A stretch of 64,000 nt of DNA from Timema cristinae (taxonomy: Eukaryota; Arthropoda; Insecta; Phasmatodea; Timematidae), in contig JBCFYV010000012.1 of NCBI GenBank assembly GCA_039000515.1, positions 117,353,849 through 117,417,848 of the forward strand. Reading direction: 5' to 3'. The first letter of the stretch is position 1. Every line of letters starts with the position of its first letter. The notes under the pieces were generated by a model. The model was given only the letters and a program-made list of their open reading frames with translations. It was not told where the DNA came from and ran no database searches. Below, piece after piece: positions 47,501 to 57,830 of this stretch. Made by a program: the position numbers and the translations under genes.

Positions 47501-50500
47501 AAACACTGACCTTTCCTCTCGTCCTCTTCCGTTTCACCTTGAGCCGGTTAAAGAGAATTGTTGTCAACACATAATAACAATAAAATGACCACCCAGGTTT
47601 GTTAAACCAGAAAAAAGGATTTTATAAGATAATTATATGGATTTATTAGGTTTAATATTATAAAAATTGTTCATTAACTTGAAATATATTCAGGATGGAA
47701 ACTTTTAATTTGGCATATTACGAAAGGGATGATGATATATAACATTACAATCATTACAATGAGCTGGCGAACTTTTTGTAATTAGATTTGTCTAGGCTAG
47801 TCGTAAGTGGGTACAACTAAATATATGGAAATAATATATTTATTTCTGGCGCGCTTCAATTCCATTCGATTCGCCTACAGTGTAAACGGGACTTAAAACG
47901 TAGGCAAGATTAAATTTTTGCAGGAGCGTACCCACATTTTCACGGAGGGAGTGTGGCAGATCAGTTTATTAAAAAAAAACTGACCGGGATTCGAACCACG
48001 ATATTCACGTCATCGTGAGTTCAGTTCATTGTAACAATTCAATCACCGAAGGGGACCACAAGAATATTAAGCTTAATAGGTCCCCCCCACAATCAGTCTG
48101 ACTGTCAGTATTAATTATTACTTTATTAATACAGACTGATCGGATAGGACTGGGAAGGGGGATTAGATAGATAACGGGTAGTTTAGAACTCACTATAAGT
48201 TCGCTAAAGTATCATGCACTATATTAAACCATCACAAGACTTACAAACTAACTTAACCTAGAACATACTACCGGATACGACATAACCAACCCTAGATATT
48301 TACTAAGTGAATAACAGGACGAACCCCTAAATAAATAGTAAATATCTTGTTCAGCTTCAACTGGAATCGAAGCAAGGTGTAATTAATTTGTATCACTCAT
48401 TGTGGGGGAAAAAAAAGCCATGCCTGTTGTACCCGATCTGGAGATGCGAACTACAACTGGACGAGTTTGAAAAACAAAACCCGCAAAAGCAATACAGGAA
48501 AGCCATTTTTCATAATAGAATTCTACCATATAGTACGATTCCGGTAAGAAAAAAAAGGGCTTTCAAAAGGTTACTCGTAAGAAAATCGGGTTATAACTAA
48601 AATGAACTGAAATAAAGAGCAACAGATCCAGGTTGGCAGGGTAGTAAGAACATGCACCGACATTCACCTGGGTGGAGAAGGAAAAATCGTCGGTTTTTAC
48701 TAACGTTAAAGAGCTTTACCGTGGGGGTTGACACGGGCACTGATACACTCTGTTTACCCTGAATGGTATCGGTCTTGCCGCGACAGATTAAACTTTTATC
48801 CTTTATAAGCTGAGGCATAGGGGAATCATGTAAAGGGGGTTTGCTACCTTTAAGGTCATTTGACGATACCATTCTTATTGCACAATTTTTTTTAACAAGT
48901 GTATAATTATAAGTTATATACAGGATGTTTGTAAACTCATAGCCCAAACTTCACAAATAGCTTGTTTGAACCAAAAATAATATAACATCCCTATACACTT
49001 ACATCCATCAAACTATGCTAATACCATTAAATTGTTTTCAAAGTTTCAGCGTAGAGCGCCGGTAGAGCAAAGCTGTTAAAGCGTGAGTGTACAGCAGTTT
49101 GCATAGGAGTTAGGCGCGTGGCATTACACACCTGGATATATTTGAGCACAGCATCAGAACATACCATAATTAATACTAAACAACACTCCAGTCCATCTAG
49201 AAACGTGAATACGTTCTGAGGGTCATCATTAACAGTCCTACGTCACAGAAAATGCTTGCCATTATACCATGTGCAGTGCCCCGCGCCTAACTCCTATGCA
49301 ACCTGTTTTACACGCACGCTTGAACAGCTTTGCTCTTACGCCACTGTACGCTGAAACCTTGAACAAAATTAGTTTTCTGATGTAAGTGTAAAAGGATTTT
49401 ATATTACTTTTGTTCAAACAACTATATGTGCAGTTTGGCTCTGAGTTTCCGAACGTCCGTAGAGTTATTTCAAATCATTACAGTTTACGAGTAATAAGGG
49501 TAAAAATGCAAGCTTCTGCTTTTTATGCCCCGTTGTTATAGTAAAGAAATTAAGGGATAAAATTTAGTAAGAACTAGACATTAATTTGAGATTAAATGTT
49601 ATTAGATATTGATATGGTATTTTTTTTTAGTAATAGAAATTTAAAAGTGGTAAAATTACGTCATTTTTAAAGATTTATAAATACTGTTCTTTATATACCC
49701 TTATAATTTGATTTTAACTCATTTTGTACTACAAATAAGAGTTAATAAGAATTAACTATAGTTTTAAATCTATTCTACTCATTAATTCTACTAATGTGTT
49801 CGAATTAATCATTGCAAATATAGATTTGAAATATGTAGTTCATGAAATATCTTGTTTTTACTATCAGAACATAATATGCCAGGCCGAGGAAGATGGTCAG
49901 ATAATCCCAACTAATGACACACCTGGATAAAGAGGACACCGGATTACTTACCTGGTCTGTGTGCTGGAATGTACTGAGACATTACTACTTGCTATCTTTC
50001 CTTACCTTGTCTGTGTTGCTAGAATGTACTGAGACATTGCTACTTGCTATCTTTTCCTTACCTGTCTGTGTTGCTAGAATGTACTGAGACATTGCTACTT
50101 GCTATCTTTTCCTTACCTTGTCTGTGTTGCTGAATGTACTGAGACATTACTACTTGCTATCTTTGCCTTACCTTGTCTGTGTTGCTAGAATGTACTGAGA
50201 CATTGCTACTTGCTATCTTTTCCTTACCTTGTCTGTGTTGCTAGAATGTACTGAGACATTACTACTTGCTATCTTTTCCTTACCTTGTCTGTGTTGCTAG
50301 AATGTACTGAGAATTACTACTTGCTATCTTTTCCTTACCTTGTCTGTGTTGCTAGAATGTACTGAGACATTACTACTTGCTATCTTTTCCTTACCTTGTC
50401 TGTGTTGCTAGAATGTACTGAGACATTACTACTTGCTATCTTTTCCTTACCTGGTCTGTGTTGCTGGAATGGACTGAGACATTGCTACTTGCTGTCTCTT

Positions 50501-53500
50501 CCTTACCTAGTCTGTGTTGCTAGAATGTACTGAGACATTACTACGTGCTATCTTTTCCTTACCTTGTCTGTGTTGCTAGAATGTACTGAGACATTACTAC
50601 TTGCTGTTCTTCCTTACCTGGTCTGTGTTGCTGAATGGACTGAGACATTGCTACTTGCTGTCTCTTCCTTACCTAGTCGTGTTGCTAGAATGTACTGAGA
50701 CATTACTACGTGCTATCTTTTCCTTACCTTGTCTGTGTTGCTAGAATGTACTGAGACATTACTACTTGCTATCTTTCCTTACCTTGTCTGTGTTGCTGGA
50801 ATGGACTGAGACATTACTACGTGCTATCTTTTCCTTATCTTGTCTGTGTTGCTGGAATGGACTGAGACATTACTACTGCTATCTTTTCCTTACCTTGTCT
50901 GTGTTGCTAGAATGGACTGAGACATTACTACTTGCTATCTTTTCCTTACCTTGTCTGTGTTGCTAGAATGGACTGAGACATTACTACTTGCTATCTTTCC
51001 TTACCTTGTCTGTGTTGCTAGAATGTACTGAGACATTACTACTTGCTATCTTTTCCTTACCTTGTCTGTGTTGCTAGAATGTACTGAGACATTACTACTT
51101 GCTATCTTTTCCTTACCTTGTCTGTGTTGCTAGAATGTACTGAGACATTACTACTTGCTATCTTTTCCTTACCTTGTCTGTGTTGCTAGAATGTACTGAG
51201 ACATTACTACTTGCTATCTTTTCCTTACCTTGTCTGTGTTGCTAGAATGTACTGAGACATTACTACTTGCTATCTTTTCCTTACCTTGTCTGTGTTGCTA
51301 GAATGTACTGAGACATTACTACTTGCTATCTTTTCCTTACCTTGTCTGTGTTGCTAGAATGTACTGAGACATTACTACTTGCTATATTTTCCTTACCTTG
51401 TCTGTGTTGCTAGAATGTACTGAGACATTACTACTTGCTATCTTTTCCTTACCTTGTCTGTGTTGCTAGAATGTACTGAGACATTACTTCTTGCTATTAT
51501 AAAGATATTGGATTTAATCGGTCCGCGTTGAGCGTCGATTAAAACGTTACGGGTCGGTGATGGGCGCCAATTGAAGTGATACCGTTTAATCAGCTGATAA
51601 TTGCCCCGTGATCGAGCACTAATTAAAGTGGTTCGGTATTTTGATGATATAATTGGTATTTATAGCCCCGTGATCGAGAGCCAATTATATTGATACAGAA
51701 TTATGTGTGATATTTTAACTGAATAAATAAGACCTTTAATATCGCGCACGATTTATTAAAGATATTTATCTTCGGCACTGAAGATATAAGTTTATATGAT
51801 ACATCTTAGTTGAACTACAGATTTCAGTTAGTGGCACTGTGAATTACTGCTACTGCTGTATTTATGCTACCGGCACTGTTAATTTGTATTGGTATTCTAT
51901 GTGTGTTCATACGCACAAGCGACTTATTTATGACCTACCCCTTACCCATTGGGCCACTCGTGACCAGTGTCAGAACCAACAAATAGAAAGAGTCCTGGCG
52001 ACAGGTGTTATGAAGGCTAGCTTCCGATTGGGTAAAGGGAGCTAGCGTCACTTGCTTTTTTGGTAAATACTGCGGAGTTGACTTTTGAAAGAAAAATTAA
52101 GTTTTAATTGTGCAATCATTTGACGTTATTTCTGAAATGCGTGTGATTCTCTATGGATGAAGTATTGAAAGGATATTTTACATACCATACTTTAAAGAGA
52201 AATGCACTTTATCCATGACTTTTTTTTAATATATGTGATCGGTCAAAATCAGTATCGTTACACTATATTTTCCAAGTTATCCTCCACACCACCAATTATA
52301 TTAAATTCCCTGCCAGAATGTTATAGAATAAAAAAATATTAGTAATGCTTACTGTCGAATGAGCTTTAAGGGTAAACTAAGGGTACAATCCGCTTCATAG
52401 TCGGCGCGCTATCCCCGCTTGTTTGTGTTGGGGTAGGTTTGACTCGTTCCAAGTGACGCTGGGTGCCATCACCATCACTGAGATGTTCCAGGAGACACAG
52501 ACCAGTGACGTCGTGACGGTAGAGACCCGATCTGAAGTCTTCCACGAGGACTACAATTCTGACACTCGGGCCAACGACATCGGCCTACTCTACCTGCCTT
52601 CTGATTCCCCCTTGGTCACAGGTGAGATATATTACATGTCCTCTACCTGCCTTCTGATTCCCCTTGGTCACAGGTGAGATATATTACATTTCCTGTACCT
52701 GCCTTCTGATTCTCCCTTGGTCACAGGTGAGATATATTACATGTCCTTTACCTGCCTTCTGATTCTCCCTTGGTCACAGGTAAGATATATTACATGTCCT
52801 TTACATGCCTTATGATTCCCCCTTGGTCACAGGTGAGATATATTACATTTCCTGTACCTGCCTTCTGATTCTCCCTTGGTCACAGGTGAGATATATTACA
52901 TTTCCTGTACCTGCCTTCTGATTCTCCCTTGGTCACATGTGAGATATATTACATGTCTTTTACATGCCTTATGATTCCCTCTTGGTCACAGGTGAGATAT
53001 ATTACATGTCCTTTACCTGCCTTCTGATTACCCTTGGTTACAAGTGAGATATATTACATGTCCTTTACATGCCTTCTGATTCCCTCTTGGTCACAGGTGA
53101 GATATATTACAAAATACGAAATATAATGAGATGGAATAAAACTAGCAGTTCACCTGCAAAAACTTTTGTTTATATGCCGATAACACTTACCCTCTTCCGC
53201 TGACGAGTAAACACACTATATTATTTGCTCCTGGACACCAATGACTTGGAAATAACAGTTCCTTTTTAAATTGTATTATTCTAGATAAAAAATATTCTTC
53301 CGCGGACTATTTTAATCTCCATCCTGGCAGGAAGATTCCTAAAGGCCATTTACAGGAATTGAAATGTAGACGGTTTTAAAAGAATACATTTATACAGAAT
53401 AAACTATTCCAATACAAAAAATCGTGACAATGTAAGTCTATTTTTAGAATTATTTAAGAATTTGTGTTTTTTGTTTCAATGTTATATATTTAAAGTTCTC

Positions 53501-56500
53501 TGAATAAGACAGAAATACATTAATATGATAAATCCTAACTTGGGTCGCTGCTACGTCACAGGCAGAAAAAGGCCTAAAATCCCTGAAATTGTAAATTGTT
53601 TTAGATTACACCATTGGACTACCAGAGCCCATATCGTCTTACAGTAATTTGGACAATCGGGTGGGCCAACTGACCACTTGGGGCAGGACCCCCGGAAGTA
53701 AGTGCGATCACAAATAATACACCCAATAGATGTTTCGACCTTGTGAAAAAAGATCCTCGCCCGAAGCATGTCCGCTTCTTGCAAAAGTGCGATCACATGA
53801 ATGTGACATCTGTTCCCTCAAATTACCACAATGTCCTTAGGAAAATACATTTAAAAAAATCATTGCAAACATTGATTGTAAGTCACTAATGTCAACAATT
53901 GATATAATCGTTTTATTTTTTCTTTGTAAAAACTAAATTTTTTAATCAAAGGAGCTATCAAAAATAATTTAGATTAGTTTTTAAAAAAAATACACCTGGA
54001 CACGGGAATCTAGCCCAGGACCTTTGGACTAGCACTCCAGTGCTCTACCACTGAGTTATCCAGGGTTTGTTCCGTGCTCGGGGTCATTAGTAACTTTTAT
54101 TTTAAGGTTGAGTCTGTGATGGATGTGTGTAATCGTCAGCTCCATATGAGCGACCAATAATATCGTGAGCTATCGGACGCCACAGCGACTCTGGAGGGGT
54201 GTTATCTTGACAAGTGTTCAATAGAAGGGATGAATCCTGGATAGCTCAGTGGTTAGAGCATTGGCTTACTAAGCTACAGGTCCTGGATTTGATTCTCGCG
54301 TCAAGATATCATTTTTTAACTAATTTAAATTAATTGAAATGTTGTCTTTTCCATACGAGCATTCCCGTAATTACAATGATTCACCACCGGTCTGTTGATA
54401 TTCATTGAGCTATCAAAATATTATATTAATACTTCCTATAAAGTCGTTCTGTATAATTAACATTTCATGACCAATTAAAAGAGCAAAAAATACCAACAAA
54501 ATTATAATGTTTTTATTCCGCGGTTGCGGCATCAATATATACTGTATTTTATTGCGAGAAATATTAATTTATGAAGTATTATATTCACATAACCAGCCTC
54601 CAGTTATAGTAAATTTTAAGTCTTCATATTGTACAGTAATAGGATACAATTTTAACAACTTTGAATGTAAGAAGGTGAATCTTTCAGACTCCACAATTTC
54701 CTTTGATAAAATTCCTAGGGCATATTCTATCAAATGAATCTTTTATAAAATCTTTGTAAACTATTTTATTTATAAAATACTAGATAGCTGTTGCCCGCGG
54801 CTTTGCTCGCGTGGAAGTTGATTATATACAAATACGAAAATATACATATGTATTTACAGATTAATTTAAAATATTACGTTACGTTGATGACCATAACTTG
54901 ACCTCAGATCAAAAATAATGCAAGTCCGATACAAATTTTCACCCCCTTTTTCATCCCTTATTAAATAAAATTTCCAAAATTCCTGAAATACGTATTTATT
55001 TGTTTTACGTCAATAACCGAAATACAAAATTTTTTTATGTAACTTTCAAAATGACGGACTTTCATACATATTATCATACATATTATCATCCCCTATTTTG
55101 ACCCCTTTGGGGTGGAATTTTCGAAAATCCTTTCTTAGTGGGTGCCTACATAACAAAATGAATATACAGTCCGAATTTCATACTTGTAGCCTTGATAGTT
55201 TGCGCTCGGCGATGATGAATCAGTCAGTCAGTCCGATACAAACTTTCACCCCCTTTTTCATCCCTTATTAAATAAAATTTCCAAAATTCCTGAAATAAGT
55301 ATTTATTTGTTTTACGTCAATAACCGAAATACAAAATTTTATTTATGTAACTTTCAAAATGACGGACTTTCATACATATTATCATACATATTATCATCCC
55401 CTATTTTGACCCCTTTGGGGTGGAATTTTCTAAAATCCTTTCTTAGTGGGTGCCTACATAACAAAATGAATATACAGTCCGAATTTCATACTTGTAGCCT
55501 TGATAGTTTGCGCTCGGCGATGATGAATCAGTCAGTCAATCAGGATATGTTATTTTATAAGTATAGATATTTGATGGATCATCAAGGTTACATACTATTT
55601 ATTTTATAAAATAACTTTTATAAGAGAAATATGACATCGTAACACCAACTTTAAAAAGTTAAAGTCTGATTAAAATTCTAAGGACACTAACGGATTACGG
55701 ATTTACGGATCGGGACTATTTTAACACATCAATCTGTTGATGAAACGTCTATCTCGGACTATCTTGGTGAATATAATGTAATTTAATAAGAAGGGTCATA
55801 AACCAAATATGATTGTTATTTGTATCTTCCTCCTCCACTATTTGTTCTCCTACTGCTGAACAAGTCCAGCCAGGAACGTTATAAACCCAGTGGTTTCTGC
55901 TTGACTATTTTAGCGATGGACTATGAGCCGTTGTTTAATCTTTGTTGGTTTTCACTGTCATCAGTAAACGGTCCTCTAAGCAATCCACTGAGCTATCACG
56001 ACGTCCGAATCATCACGAACCAGGCCTGCAGCGAGTTTTTCCCGGAGATGGTCACTACCGATACCCTCTGTGCGACCAACGTCCCATACGACACCTGCTA
56101 CGTAAGAAGCAAACACATTATATCTTGGAATATAGGTTCGTTCGGTGGGTCTGCACCGATTGGTCATCGTTGACTGACAGGACTGCGTTCGGGGTGTATT
56201 AAGGATGGTTTATCATACTCATTTCACGCTATTGCGCGTGCATTTCCTTTAAAGTAACATCCATTTACCTATATATCAACTAATACTTATACCTGCAAAT
56301 AAAAAAATAGGGCTGTGATTTATATCTGGCTGGAGACTTTAAGTGGAGACAAGGTCCACACTACACTAGAATCAGGAGGTCCCAGGTGCTAGACAAGGTC
56401 CACACTACACTAGAGTCAAGAGGTCCCAGGTGCTAGATTAGGTCCACACTACACTAGAACCAGGAGGTCCCAGGTGCTAGACAAGGTCCACACTACACTA

Positions 56501-56959
56501 GAGTCAGGAGGTCCCAGGTGCTAGACAAGGTCCACACTACACTAGAGTCAGGAGGTCCCAGGTGCTAGATTAGGTCCACACTACACTAGAACCAGGAGGT
56601 CCCAGGTGCTAGACAAGGTCCACACTACACTAGAGTCAGGAGGTCCCAGGTGCTAGACAAGTTCCACACTACACTAGAACCAGGAGGTCCCAGGTGCTAG
56701 ACAAGGTCCACACTACACTGGAATCAGGAGGTCCCAGTCCACTAATGACCCAGGTATCTTGTGTCACCAGGGTAACAGCGGAAGTCCGCTGATCCTCAAC
56801 CAAAGTGACGTCACCACCCTAGTCGGCCTAATCTCCTTTGGTGGTCCTGACTGCTACATCTTCCCTTTCGGCTTCAGCCGGGTCACCGGCTACTTGGACT
56901 GGATAGCCGACCACATCAACTCGACCACCGGCTCACCCTCGGAGCCCACCAGGGAATAG
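37311..56959 (+). CDS. Secreted trypsin-fold serine protease homologue (catalytic His lost), seven exons
   Basis: S1-family protein acting outside the cell. Exons 37311-37355, 38148-38193, 44934-45072, 52437-52621, 53605-53697, 55965-56101 and 56771-56959 join with matching phases to about 277 residues. Order: signal peptide ([18 protein letters not shown]), a short acidic propeptide, a degenerate activation site (RLFRT in place of R|IVGG), [12 protein letters not shown], then LTTAQC where active enzymes have [13 protein letters not shown] with the Asp102 equivalent, DTCYGNSGSP with Ser195 kept but Asp194 replaced by Asn, and SFGG for the SWG substrate wall. Cysteine pairs 42-58, 168-182 and 191-220 (chymotrypsin numbering) are present. 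Loss of His57 predicts no proteolysis. Insect homologues of this type act as cofactors in melanisation or have unknown roles; no clip domain is seen here. An extra exon in the 6.7-kb intron cannot be excluded. Confidence 0.82.
38148..38193 (+). CDS. Protease-homologue exon 2 (propeptide)
   Basis: Acceptor CTTATTTCAG, encodes [15 protein letters not shown], ends phase 1 at TGGG|GTAAGA. Completes the signal cleavage region and a short acidic propeptide. Confidence 0.65.
38194..42075. other. Large intron, no gene seen
   Basis: Holds a possible exon at 38788-38880 (see findings), poly-C near 40081, poly-G near 40755 and long AT-rich stretches. No SINE or minisatellite recognised in this part. 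Confidence 0.45.
41502..41549. repeat. (TA)n microsatellite
   Basis: About 24 uninterrupted TA units. Confidence 0.95.
42076..42367 (+). mobile_element. SINE family I, full length, with target-site duplication
   Basis: tRNA-like head GGTGGTCTAGGGATAAGGTG, body and (AAT)n tail. TAAGGCAC at 42068-42075 recurs at 42368-42375. Confidence 0.92.
42376..44311. other. Intron, nothing recognised except an NRF-1-like palindrome
   Basis: AT-rich. GCGCATGCGC at 43656-43665 lies in a locally GC-richer 200-bp island (43580-43790) with no coding assignment. Confidence 0.45.
44312..44800 (+). mobile_element. MITE family D, plus orientation
   Basis: Left end AGTTTAAAGCTTGAATCACA, then ATTCACACGTTGACCCATAA, CATTAACGAGTTAT, AGCTGTCTGCTAG, GAGTGGAC and TCTCGTGACGTGAC, all in the same order as the complement of 61245-61735. 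Confidence 0.75.
44934..45072 (+). CDS. Protease-homologue exon 3 (activation site to His57 region)
   Basis: Acceptor CTTCCAG keeps phase 1; encodes [37 protein letters not shown]. Gln stands where catalytic His should be. Ends phase 2 at AGAGG|GTGAGA. Confidence 0.85.
45275..45551 (+). mobile_element. SINE family I, with 12-bp target-site duplication
   Basis: Head GTGACCTGGTGGTCTAGGGG, body, (AAT)n tail. AAGAACCTAAAG at 45263-45274 recurs exactly at 45552-45563. Confidence 0.95.
45564..46315. other. Intron, nothing recognised
   Basis: No array or element seen. Confidence 0.5.
46316..47195. repeat. 36-bp minisatellite grown from a MITE A terminus, about 24 copies
   Basis: Unit AGGTGTTAAGGTGAGATGGA then GGGGACGCGTGGAAAG. 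The last unit runs straight into the MITE A body at 47165, whose own left terminus is the same sequence. The right terminus of that MITE (CGTCC, then GTTTCACCTT) is single-copy. The 237-codon ORF is an artefact of the 36-bp period. Confidence 0.93.
47165..47541. mobile_element. MITE family A, copy attached to the 36-bp array
   Basis: Left GACGCGAGAAAAGGACAGTG, TTTTTGCAG; right GCAAAAACACTGACCTTTCC, TCTCGTCC. Centre shares AAAAAGTTTCTCATCTAATG with the copy at 21896. Confidence 0.85.
47542..48917. other. Intron with a SINE fragment, otherwise nothing
   Basis: Contains the family II SINE fragment at 47930-48065. ORFs at 48388-48600 and 48597-48947 have no recognisable features. Confidence 0.45.
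47930..48065 (-). mobile_element. SINE family II, head portion
   Basis: CCGGGATTCGAACCACG (B-box complement) and AACAATTCAATCACCGAAGG on +, the reverse of the family II head. Confidence 0.65.
48918..49470. mobile_element. Long fold-back MITE E
   Basis: Arms of over 200 bp: left AGGATGTTTGTAAACTCATA, TTTCAGCGTAGAGCG and GCATAGGAGTTAGGCGCG; right CGCGCCTAACTCCTATGC, CACTGTACGCTGAAA and CTGAGTTTCCGAACGTCC. The whole unit could fold into one hairpin. Single copy in the window. Confidence 0.8.
49920..51497. repeat. 56-bp minisatellite, about 28 copies
   Basis: Unit TTGCTAGAATGTACTGAGAC then ATTACTACTTGCTATCTTTT and CCTTACCTTGTCTGTG. Central variants (GGAATGGAC, GTCTCTTCC, ACGTGC) recur in blocks, so multi-unit segments were copied; the right-hand third is nearly uniform. 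Confidence 0.95.
51498..52436. other. Intron with a degenerate local repeat
   Basis: CCCCGTGATCGAG at 51604 and 51664 and GATT/CAATT-rich neighbours show an old short tandem duplication (51530-51700). Nothing else seen. Confidence 0.5.
52437..52621 (+). CDS. Protease-homologue exon 4 (Asp102 region)
   Basis: Acceptor TTGGGGTAG completes a Gly codon. Encodes [37 protein letters not shown] (Asp102 in NDIGLL) and ends phase 1 at CACAG|GTGAGA. Its last 34 bases and donor are copied in the array that follows. Confidence 0.88.
52588..53110 (+). repeat. 53-bp minisatellite seeded on an exon end and its splice donor, about 10 copies
   Basis: Each unit repeats TACCTGCCTTCTGATTCCCC, CTTGGTCACAG|GTGAGAT and ATATTACATGTCC. 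The first unit is the real exon end; nearly all the others keep a usable GTGAGA or GTAAGA. Divergence is a few substitutions and one-base indels per unit. Confidence 0.95.
53605..53697 (+). CDS. Protease-homologue exon 5
   Basis: Acceptor TTGTTTTAG completes an Asp codon. Encodes [20 protein letters not shown] and [10 protein letters not shown], the segment equivalent to the chymotrypsin region with the conserved TxWG motif. Ends phase 1 at GGAA|GTAAGT. Confidence 0.8.
53990..54315. mobile_element. Fold-back element with two tRNA-like heads (family III), best copy
   Basis: Left arm (minus): GGGAATCTAGCCCAGGACC, CTCTACCACTGAGTTATCCA. Right arm (plus): TCCTGGATAGCTCAGTGGTT, AGAGCATTGGC, GGTCCTGGATTTGATTC. 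Both arms carry A- and B-box-like promoter motifs, facing each other across about 170 bp of unique sequence. Confidence 0.75.
54781..55560 (+). mobile_element. SINE/LINE-like dispersed repeat with internal 310-bp direct duplication
   Basis: Starts TAGCTGTTGCCCGCGGCTTT, an opening I recall from widespread insect retroelements. The segment from GTCCGATACAAA to GATGATGAATCAGTCAGTCA occurs twice in tandem (about 54922-55232 and 55231-55545), nearly identical. Ends near TTTTATAAGTATAGATA. Confidence 0.65.
55965..56101 (+). CDS. Protease-homologue exon 6
   Basis: Acceptor CTGTCATCAG; encodes [38 protein letters not shown] and ...YDTCY, containing the cysteine pair 168-182 and Asp189/Cys191. Ends phase 0 at TAC|GTAAGA. 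Confidence 0.88.
56340..56745. repeat. 45-bp minisatellite next to the last exon, about 9 copies
   Basis: Unit AGGTCCACACTACACTAGAG then TCAGGAGGTCCCAGGTGCTA and GACAA, ending about 25 bp before the acceptor of the final exon. GACAA/GATTA variants alternate. Confidence 0.93.
56771..56959 (+). CDS. Protease-homologue exon 7 (Ser195 region, stop)
   Basis: Acceptor TGTGTCACCAG, phase 0. Encodes [40 protein letters not shown] and [11 protein letters not shown], the closing helix of the trypsin fold, then a Ser/Thr/Pro tail and TAG. Confidence 0.9.
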   Translation, partial: GNSGSPLILNQSDVTTLVGLISFGGPDCYIFPFGFSRVTGYLDWIADHINSTTGSPSEPTRE

Positions 56960-57057
56960 ATGTCCCGTCCATTGTTATAACCTCGCTGGTAGTCCATGGT
57001 GACGCGATCAACGTGCGTGACACTGACCAGCCATATATATTATTTTCCGTTTAGTTG

Positions 57058-57159
57058 ATTAAAACTTTAGATCTACCACGTATGTGTGTCGTTTAATATA
57101 ATTTATATACATTTTAAATTAACTTGTTTTTGCTGCGAAAAATTGTGTTGAGAAATAAA
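57058..57159 (+). promoter_or_regulatory. Candidate polyadenylation signals
   Basis: ATTAAA at 57058 and AATAAA at 57154, about 100 and 195 bases after the protease-homologue stop codon. Position is plausible; cleavage is unproven. Confidence 0.4.
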
Positions 57160-57231
57160 TTATCATTTTTTGTCTTATCACTCTTTTAAATTAAATAAGA
57201 TATATTTGAATTCATCAATTCAGTATTAATT

Positions 57232-57830
57232 ACTTCGGTGGTCGAATGGTTTAAGTCTGTGTTTTTCAAAGTGTGGTCCACAGGATCCCAGAACGTTTAT
57301 TAATTATTATAATTATTTAAATCAAGTTGATAACATATGATATAAACATTTGAAATGCAAAAGATTAAATTTGAAATATTCATAATGTTATATTTATTTT
57401 CTCGGTAGACACAAGTCACTTAGAAACTAAATTTACAAAGCTGAACAATTATTTATCAAAAATTATGAGGTTTAGAATTCTAAAAATAATTTTAAAAACT
57501 ATTACCTCATAATTCAATGTAATTATATAAGTTTTTTATAATTTGTTTACATTTTTATTCGATTTTGGTGCTATTTAATGTTATTACGTAAGATAAAATT
57601 GCCTAAAAATTATGTTTAATCTGCATGAATATCACCCCTCCCCTCATCAGGGTTAGAACCCTGGTCTGATGTAGTGAGGGTAGTTTTTCCTAAATGCTTT
57701 TCTACACCCTCTTTTTCTCTCTCTCTCTCTCAACGCCAATATGGGTACACTATACACTTCCTTTAAATTTCTACATTCCTAATCCCTTACACATGAACGC
57801 AATTAGGAACAGGTAGCAATAAATATCACT
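57232..57830 (+). mobile_element. SINE family II split by a probable hAT-type MITE
   Basis: Head CTTCGGTGGTCGAATGG at 57234 and the rest of the SINE (GGTTAGAACCCTGG, CAACGCCAATATGGGTACAC) resuming near 57645. Between them TTTTTCAAAGTGTGGTCC resembles a hAT terminal repeat; the far end was not resolved. Confidence 0.5.

Noticed and set aside
49920..51497. Possible CRISPR array
   Set aside because: Units are contiguous 56-bp repeats without unique spacers, and the DNA is eukaryotic.
54235..54310. Functional tRNA gene
   Set aside because: A- and B-box motifs are present but the stems do not pair into a convincing cloverleaf, and inverted dimer copies show it is a SINE-like head.
54507..54737. 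76-codon ORF
   Set aside because: Composition matches the AT-rich intron; no recognisable motif and no splice context.
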